From contig JAKJXP020000020.1 of assembly GCA_022225965.2 (NCBI GenBank), positions 248,001-312,000 of the forward strand: 64,000 bases of DNA. The letters are read 5' to 3'. Below, one piece after another: positions 57,459 to 64,000 of the stretch. The stretch comes from Diatrype stigma. Its lineage: Eukaryota; Ascomycota; Sordariomycetes; Xylariales; Diatrypaceae. The notes beneath the pieces are model-generated. The model worked only from the letters and a program-made list of their open reading frames with translations, ran no database searches and was not told where the DNA came from. Each line of letters starts with the position of its first letter. Positions within the stretch are counted from its first letter, which is position 1. The translations under genes and the position numbers were made by a program.

Positions 57459-58773
57459 ATGTGGCTCCCACTGTTGCTCTTGCTGCCATGCGAGACTCTT
57501 GCTCTAGCCCTCGTGGCATCTGCCCCGCGGTCAAACCCTCCCTCCATCGCGACGCAGACGACGGCCGATGACGGCGCGAACGCCGCCCTCTTGAGGCCGT
57601 CGCCAACGCCGACGGCGCGGTTCGCGGCCGCGGAGCTGCTGCTGCACGGCCGGGACTACACGATGGGCCACGACACGTGCGGGTTCGGCTCTGCTCAGCG
57701 TAAGTTCTAATCCGTGAACCGTAAAGCTTGGGCTAGATAAGGACGCCCATGACGAGTAGGCCGAGACAGACCGGCCGAATATAACTATAACTAGATGACT
57801 AACTCGAACACAAAAGCCTGGATCACATACGAGTGCTACCTGGAGGACGCAACGTGCATGAACATCGGGCAGTACCGCGGGTGCTGCACGTCGGGCTCCT
57901 CGGCGTGCCAGTCAACCATGTGGACGACGTGCGAGGACTACCAATCGATACAGGTCTGCGGCAGTGACGATCACACGCGTTGTTGGTACGTCCCCAAATG
58001 CCTGAACTAGTTGACTAGGCGGTTACCTATATCGTGTGTTGTGTTGTACGGAACGAAACTGTGTAGTGCTGATGACCTCCCCCTTAACCTTGAATAGTCA
58101 ATCCGGGGCTCCGTACTGCGTAACGTGGCATTTGGCCACGGATGAGACGACCTATACCGTCTTTGATTGCGATGTGGCAGATTCCATGCCAGTCAGGGAA
58201 ATGTTGGCGACACCCCTGGAATCGATCACAACCACCGGTACCGACTCCGACTCCGCTTTGGCAACGCCGTCATCATCATCGCCGTCATCCTCAGCGTCCT
58301 CATCGGAATCAGCATCATCTCCTTCCGGGTCAGCTACCAGTAGTGGCGGCGGCGGCGGCGGCGACAGCAGCAGCAGCAGCGACAGCGACAGTAGCGAGGC
58401 CACCACCTCGCAATCGAGCCACACCAGCGCATCCCCCGCCGGGGCGATCGCCGGAGGCGTCGTGGGCGGCCTCGTCGTGATTGGCCTGACGGTCCTCGGA
58501 CTCGTGCTGTTGTACCGACGGCGCAGCAAGGGTAACGTAGCGGCCCGCGAGAAGCTAGTGGCGTCGCCACCGCCGCCGCCGGCGACGGGGCCGCAGGAGA
58601 TTGCCAGCTCGGATACGACGTCGCCCCTGTACGACCCTGTCCACGGCCCAGGTAATAGATGGGAGGTAGATGGAGCGCCCGGGTTGTTCGAGGCACCCGA
58701 CACCTCCCGACTGCCTGAAGCCCCTTATGCGCCGGCGCGCGGACAGGAGGCGAATAGGGCGGAGCTGAGCTGA
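57459..58773 (+). CDS. Single-pass, Ser-rich cell-surface protein with Cys-rich ectodomain
   Basis: Three exons, 57459-57699, 57817-57985 and 58098-58773, with introns of 117 and 112 nt (donors GTAAGT and GTACGT; acceptors AAAAG and AATAG), giving 361 residues. A signal peptide (MWLPLLLLLPCETLALALVA) precedes a Cys-rich region: TCGFGS, then YECYLEDATCMNIGQYRGCC, SACQSTMWTTCEDY, VCGSDDHTRCC, YCVTW, FDCD. Next comes a Ser/Thr stalk (about 190-247), one membrane span (about 252-276, AGGVVGGLVVIGLTVLGLVLLY), an RRR stop-transfer signal, and a Pro-rich cytoplasmic tail. The layout resembles fungal wall-stress sensors (Mid2/Wsc type), but the Cys pattern is not a WSC domain. I recall similar uncharacterised ascomycete proteins with YTMGTDTCGF. 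A sensor role is inference. Confidence 0.82.
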
Positions 58774-59245
58774 ACTGGAGCGACCCGAGGAGATTGCGGG
58801 ACTACTTATATGTAGCAAATAGATCGAGCTGAAAATCATGGCCTTGTATATTGGGCTATTGATTGTTTCCTCATGCCTCAAGACTATCCCCAGGGAAATA
58901 AACCTACCGACAAATGTCGCCGTGATCGTCGTTGGAGTGTCCTTGTGTTTCCGATCCGCGGATCCGAATTTCAATCAAGAGAGCACACTGTATTACGACC
59001 TAGCGAGAATGCATCTTCAAGGCGCAGATATGGCTATCGCACCTTAACCGAGTAAATCATCCAGATAACTGCTGAACGCCTCTGACAAGGCAGCGACAGC
59101 CGGCGTCACTACCCCCCCCTTCTCCCCCCCCCTTGTTCCTGAAATCGCTCCTTGCGCCTGGACCCTACCTAAGTACTTACTTATATCCCACCCCCTGAAG
59201 CAGCATCCAAATCCGCCACGACGACCTATCTCGCTACCACCATTA
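58774..59245. other. Intergenic between convergent genes
   Basis: 3' flanks of two convergent genes. C-rich tracts lie at 59107-59132. No gene seen. Confidence 0.6.
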
Positions 59246-60199
59246 TCACAGTATTCTTCTTTCTCCCCTCCTCTTCCCATCGGCATGATAATTGCGCATA
59301 TGCCTCGTCAAATTGTCCTTGCGCGTGAATGTCATGGAACATATACTGCAGACAGGCCGTTCCGGTCGCGGAAGACCGAGCCGGGCCGCGAATTCGGAGT
59401 GCCAAACCCAGTAATGGCGGCCGAGGTCGCGCCGCTCTGCCATTGTGGCCCGGCACTTCTGGCAGCCGTAAGGCCTAGTATGTTTCGCCGTGTGCCTCCT
59501 ACCAGGGTACGAGTGTCAATCAACCTATAATGGTCGACGTTCTCTCTCTGTGTGTGTGCGCACGCGTGTGTATCGACCCTGGAGAAACGTACCGTAAATC
59601 TCGCGGACGAGTGAACTCCTTGTTGCATATGCTGCAGAGCTGGGGCTCAACATTCTTACGCTTCCGAGGCTGCTTGAACTTCTTGGGGGGCTCAATGCTA
59701 AGCCTTCGTTAGGTCTTGGGAGTTGCTAAGTGCTGTGGGTAGCGAATACTCACATATCTTCCCTGCATGACTGCTCCTCGACGGCCGAGCAGGAAGTAGT
59801 ATTGTCTCCCGGTGTCGAGCACAAACCAGCGGAGTGATATATATCGTATTTCGGTTCTTTACCACCCTCATTATCCCCCAAATAGTCTTTCTCAGTGAAT
59901 TTCCCCTGATGAATATCATCCTTCTTTGGTGTCAATCGCAAACTAGCGGAGGGATCTTCGTCACTCCCACCGTCCGCCAAATAGCGGGCCTCAATAAAGT
60001 CTCCCCAAGGGATGTTATCCTGCTCGACAGGAGATGTGGTCAAGGGCGAGGCCGCCGATAAGGACAAATATGAGGGATTTTTATCAAAGTAGACCAAACT
60101 CAAGCTGATGTCGAGGGATGGCAATGCGCGTCCGTGACCCCCAACAGTCATGTCTGCCAGCTCATCATTCAACCCCTTTATCGCAACTTGCCTTCTCAT
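59246..60199 (-). CDS. Three-finger C2H2 zinc-finger protein
   Basis: Three exons: 59754-60199, 59593-59697 and 59246-59498, with introns of 56 and 94 nt (donors GTGAGT and GTACGT, acceptors TTAG and GTAG; the first has a CTAAC branch), giving 267 residues. The ATG at 60199 is preceded by an in-frame TAG. The N-terminal about 148 residues are acidic and low in known motifs. A basic stretch PPKKFKQPRKRKN (likely nuclear signal) leads into three fingers: 170-190 (CSICNKEFTRPRDLRRHTAKH), 196-217 (CQKCRATMAERRDLGRH...H), and 234-255 (CSICSMTFTRKDNLTRH...H). Each has the C-x2-C-x12-H-x3/4-H spacing. Finger one is split by an intron. Probably a DNA-binding regulator; targets unknown. Confidence 0.82.
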
Positions 60200-61257
60200 C
60201 TTCGTCTATTTGAGCTCAAAGAGCAGGCACCATAGTCCACCACTCGAGATTCGGCAGCTTGGTATTCAAGCTTTCCAGGGCGATGCGAACCATTGACTTA
60301 TCCCCCAGACGGGCTCGACGATGGAAAGGGGGTGAGAAGGCGGGTAGCTAAATGCTTAGAACCTCAAATATCACACCTAGAATAAAGACCAGGGAGTTCG
60401 ACCTGATCTTGCCCCATCTGAGGCCGATCCAGCGGTGGGTCGCCATGGATATGTTGCACGAAAGCTTCGTCCGTTTGCAAGAAAGCTCGATCATCATGGA
60501 GAAGGAGCCAATAGACACCCTGAGAGCCTGTGAGATAAGACGTCCTGGGCGGACAGATACCTGCCGGTATAGATGTTTCCGAGCGAGATGCGGCGGCTCC
60601 ATGGTACCAAACAATGCTTGAGAAGGCACTCATGCTAGCCGACCGGACCGGGAGTCCGACATGGTGAGCCGCATTGCCAGGCCGCATTGCATGCGGTTGC
60701 AGCTAGCAATTTGACAGGACCGAAGATTTTCCAAATGTAGCCCACAATGGAATAATGATAGGGTTGGGACACGTGAGCGCACGGGTTGCGCGTGAACCTG
60801 CATTTTGACGACTGTCTATTATGCGATGCCAGTAGGTTGCGTGGGGGTGTCCAATCAAATCGGGCGATTCGTTCACTGCAAACGGACTGGACTCTGCTTG
60901 TCTATCGAATGTTCTGCCTTCAACGACCAGGAGAGATCTAAGGTGCCTTGCCTCGTAGTGGCGGCTACCGGATACCTTTGTCATCAACCTCGGTCGTCAA
61001 CATTCGCGAGCATAACGAGAAGAACGTTCTGCTCGTATCTGTCCAATATCCACGAGGCTGCCATTTACTGCTAAGGTTGGTGCTCTTCATACCGACCTGA
61101 GGATCTAGGAAGGGCTAAGTTTCATTTGGCACTGCCAACTTCCAGATATGCACGAAGCGTTTTCTTCAACGTCGGCAGTAGAAACGTGGGAGCTGAACGT
61201 GCACAATCTTGTATAAACAATCAGCTTCAGATATGATATGTCGGGAATATCAGGTGA

Positions 61258-61467
61258 TCAGGTGTTTGCCATCGGCCATTGGATGCCACTACTCCAGAGA
61301 CCTCGAGGAAGATATGGACAATGGAACCCTGTCAGGGCAGGTGCTTCAGAAACACCGCTACCCGTGGAAATTGACGGTACAGCCTTATTCTCATCGTCAT
61401 AGCTTTCGGTGCCTTTCAACGGCGATGAGTGCAACGTGGCCGAAGATAATTCAGACACCCGCGACAA
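61258..61467 (-). pseudogene. Possible relic of a fungal C2H2/ankyrin-type gene (weak)
   Basis: The minus-strand frame reads SELSSATLHSSPLKG, then ENKAVPSISTGSG, then LTGFHCPYLPRGL before a stop. A Ser/Thr-rich stretch followed by FxCPYC is how a common fungal family begins its zinc-finger part (as I recall, FECPYC or FPCPYC). Here the second Cys of the pair is Leu and the following fingers are not found downstream, so if the reading is right it is a decayed fragment. The frame has no ATG. Confidence 0.3.
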
Positions 61468-62388
61468 GGTGTTTCGTGACTTTGCCGCGGGTTTAGGTAC
61501 TTGGAGAGCGAGTGCTCATTCATGCCTTCTGGTGATTAATAGATCTCTTTCTGGGATGCAACTCGCATATAAACTATGTCGCCAATCGGGCAGTAGGGAG
61601 TAGGCAATGAGTACAAATAATGTAACGGTCGTATAATTAGGCGATCGAATACATTCACCCTGAGCAGTCAAGGTGGTAGCCGGAGGGGTGCCTAAATTGT
61701 GTATGACGTGGTGACGAGGAAAGGTTTAACGTAATTACCCTGAAGGACTCCTTTTTCTAATGAGCCAGATAGTTGGTGGGCCGGATAACTGCTCAGAGGG
61801 CCGCACGCGTTGTCAGCAGTTGAAGGGCAGACGCTGGATAGTGTCATCCTCCTCTCGGTGTCCGACCTTTTCGATACGCAGAGACCTTGGCGTGCATTGT
61901 GTTCGTGAACAGTACTCGAAAGCATGGGAGCCGGCCAAGCTGTGTACCTCATTGAAGCCTGGTTTGGTACTTGAATCATTATTTCCATCAGTAGGACAAG
62001 TATATATACCTAATTCGCTACCAAATTTACGCAGCAACTCGGATCGAGTTGCATGGCGAGACTGCGTACTTCACATCAAGCCATCTGGAGCAGGTGATGA
62101 GAGCTGTCCTACACAAGTAGGTAAGTACTTAGTACGTATGTCCTGTCACTAGATGCCTACGATGCGACGTCGCTAGTGATAGGAAGGTAGAAAACATATG
62201 CGCCACGAGCCCATATCACCCAGATGGCAAGGACGACAGATGATGTCCATGCCAGTATTTGCTGCAACAGTTTGCGCTCTCACTGCACACGCATATCATG
62301 TACGTGTGTTGGGCTTACCTACCTATTACCCCCTCCCGAGTACTCTCCCCTAAGAGGGTCGATCTGGATTGGGAGGCCGAGTGAGATG

Positions 62389-62430
62389 GATATTTCTTGT
62401 GAGATATTTCTTGTGAGATATTTCCTGTGA
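62389..62430 (+). repeat. Tandem repeat, 14-bp unit x3
   Basis: The unit GATATTTCTTGTGA is repeated exactly three times, the last with one C. Confidence 0.9.
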
Positions 62431-63458
62431 GGTAGGAGTACCAAGTTCAGACTTAGCCGCCTACGCGACACAGCAACTTCGAGATCACCTGCAGGAGTGG
62501 GCATCCAGCCAGCTTCTGGCAGTTGGGCGAAACTGTTCTGACCGAGTGCCGACCGAGAAGTCGTCGCAATCCATCATGGTTTCATGCTTGACGTCCACTA
62601 AGGATAACGCAGCGATCGATCAACACCGCCCGTCACTTCGATGAGGAACGGGTAAACATGTTGTTCAAGACAAGACAAGACGCCATACATCCATGGGTGT
62701 CCAGTAAGAACGAAGTATGTAGTGTTCTGTAGGTAGGTAATAGTAGGTATGTGTATGTATATGTATGTAGCTTACATACATACCTGATGTATGTAGGTAT
62801 ATTAAGTGCTTGATAGGCTGATAGGTAAGGACGGGAGCTGTTGATAAGTGGGACACGGGACTTGTAGCCGTGGCATTAGGTTGCGTGGCTGCGCGGTGCA
62901 TAGTGCAGGCGGGCTGGCGGGCTGCCCTTAGCCCAATATGTGTGCTGCATAACTACCTGACTGGAAGTGCATATTGGTTGGTAACTGCCACCTACATACC
63001 TAGGTAGGTATAGTAGGTACCTAGGTAGGTAGTGTGTAGCGCCTCTGACAGCGCCTATGACGTCCGCAGAGTTCATCTACCATACTACCTAGGTTCTGGG
63101 AAGAAAGGATTAGGTATTTGAGAATATATACGAGTATACACGAGTATGACTCTGATCATCGGCAGTGTGTTTCAACGCGGTATCATGCGACATTATGCGA
63201 AGTTCCATGGGACTGCAATACTTCTTTCTAGATGGCAGATGGCTACGAATACGGCTTGGGTTACATTGGAGGCACTGCATAATCATACGGGCACGCGCGG
63301 GAAAGCGGGGGGCACTTCACTAGAGACCCCTTCACTGGGGGTCACTGGGGGCTGAGCCAGTGACAGAACTGACAGACCTGAACAGGACTTGACGGGCAGA
63401 ACGGGCACACGGGCACACAACCTGGAAAAGGGCGACGGGCGACAGGCGCCCTCACGCA

Positions 63459-63490
63459 GGCTGGCAGGCAGGCTGGCAGGCAGGCTGGCA
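63459..63490 (+). repeat. Tandem repeat, 12-bp unit x2.7
   Basis: The unit GGCTGGCAGGCA is repeated. Confidence 0.9.
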
Positions 63491-63883
63491 GCGCAGACAG
63501 GGCGGTCCCGTCATGTCATGGTGTATGTGGGTATGTACAGCCTACGGGTACATCCTTTATATGTGTATGTACGAAGCGTGTATGTAGGAAGTAGTAGTAT
63601 TGGGGGATAATTAACAACCTTGAAACCCGCCCCCAACTTTCACTGACTAGTATTCGCCAACTACAGTGCGGTGATGGAGTATGACATAAATGTTAAGAAC
63701 TTAGTCCCTTTTCCTATAAAGAATGTACCATAAATGTGCCATAGCCCGATCGACTATGATTCGCGTTATCTTTCGGAGATACAGATACAGATATCCGGTA
63801 TAGCTACCCGTGGTCCAGGTCGTTCGCTATAGGTAATTTGGACTACAGCATCTCGAGCCTCATCAATCGCGGTTCACGGCCCA

Positions 63884-63950
63884 CTGTTCACTGTTCACTG
63901 CCCGCTGTCCACTGGCCACTCACTGTCCACTGTCAACTGTCCACTGTCGG
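63884..63950 (+). repeat. Degenerate 7-bp tandem repeat (CTGTCCA)
   Basis: About nine imperfect CTGTCCA/CTGTTCA units in a row. Confidence 0.8.
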
Positions 63951-64000
63951 ATCTCGTCGCTAAACTACGCCCGCTGCTTGCATTTGCATTGTACAAATGT

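Larger units (their letters stand above)
60200..64000. other. Intergenic, 3.8 kb, repeats and a possible gene relic
   Basis: No intact gene is supported. A coding-like fragment lies at 61258-61467 (separate entry). Minus-strand sequence from 60364 to 60990 has several overlapping frames of moderate length but none with a start, family motif and splice continuity. TAGGTA words cluster at 62730-62800 and 62990-63035, the first forming a TATGTATGTA hairpin near 62760-62782. Three tandem arrays are listed separately. Confidence 0.5.

Overview
The window looks like a filamentous ascomycete (Pezizomycotina, probably Sordariomycetes; I cannot place it more finely). The evidence is short introns with GTRNGT donors, CTAAC-type branch points and YAG acceptors; fungus-specific families (PTH11-type rhodopsin-domain protein, HET-domain protein, PIR-type wall protein); and two transposons turned into AT-rich, stop-filled sequence in the way repeat-induced point mutation (RIP) does. 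Gene density is low: twelve intact-looking protein genes plus one HET pseudogene in 64 kb. Start codons and exon borders below were worked out by hand from splice signals and frame continuity.

Layout. 0-5.7 kb is mobile-element territory: a 504-bp foldback element with 58-bp terminal inverted repeats and a perfect 9-bp target duplication (MULE-like MITE), a 2.24-kb RIP-mutated hAT transposon with an 8-bp target duplication, and a small palindrome beside it. 5.7-11.2 kb holds a rhodopsin-domain membrane protein gene and a HET gene broken by in-frame TAG codons, one of them at a tryptophan position that I recall as conserved. 11.4-18.4 kb, minus strand: a GNAT acetyltransferase with a run of 22 asparagines, a small secreted protein, and a 1134-residue protein joining an N-terminal vWA domain to a C-terminal RING-IBR-RING-like E3 module.

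19.6-37.8 kb is a run of four minus-strand genes that all encode membrane proteins: a bestrophin-family anion channel, a 660-residue protein of unknown function, a 609-residue single-span protein with a conserved-looking N-terminus, and a 986-residue protein with a large glycosylated ectodomain. A RIP-mutated Tc1/mariner element with 30-bp inverted repeats sits between the last two. 40.4-43.7 kb carries a U1-type zinc-finger splicing factor (WBP4/FBP21-like) and a PIR/GPI wall protein.

43.7-51.5 kb is a gene-poor stretch full of TAGGTA-type motifs. 51.5-55.3 kb is the importin beta-4/Kap123 nuclear import receptor. 57.5-60.2 kb has a serine-rich single-pass surface protein converging on a three-finger C2H2 protein. 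The last 4 kb is mostly non-coding with tandem repeats and one possible gene relic. I see no operon-like or biosynthetic cluster logic. The most unusual gene is the vWA-RBR-like protein, and the most unusual DNA is the set of transposons whose target duplications remain readable despite RIP.
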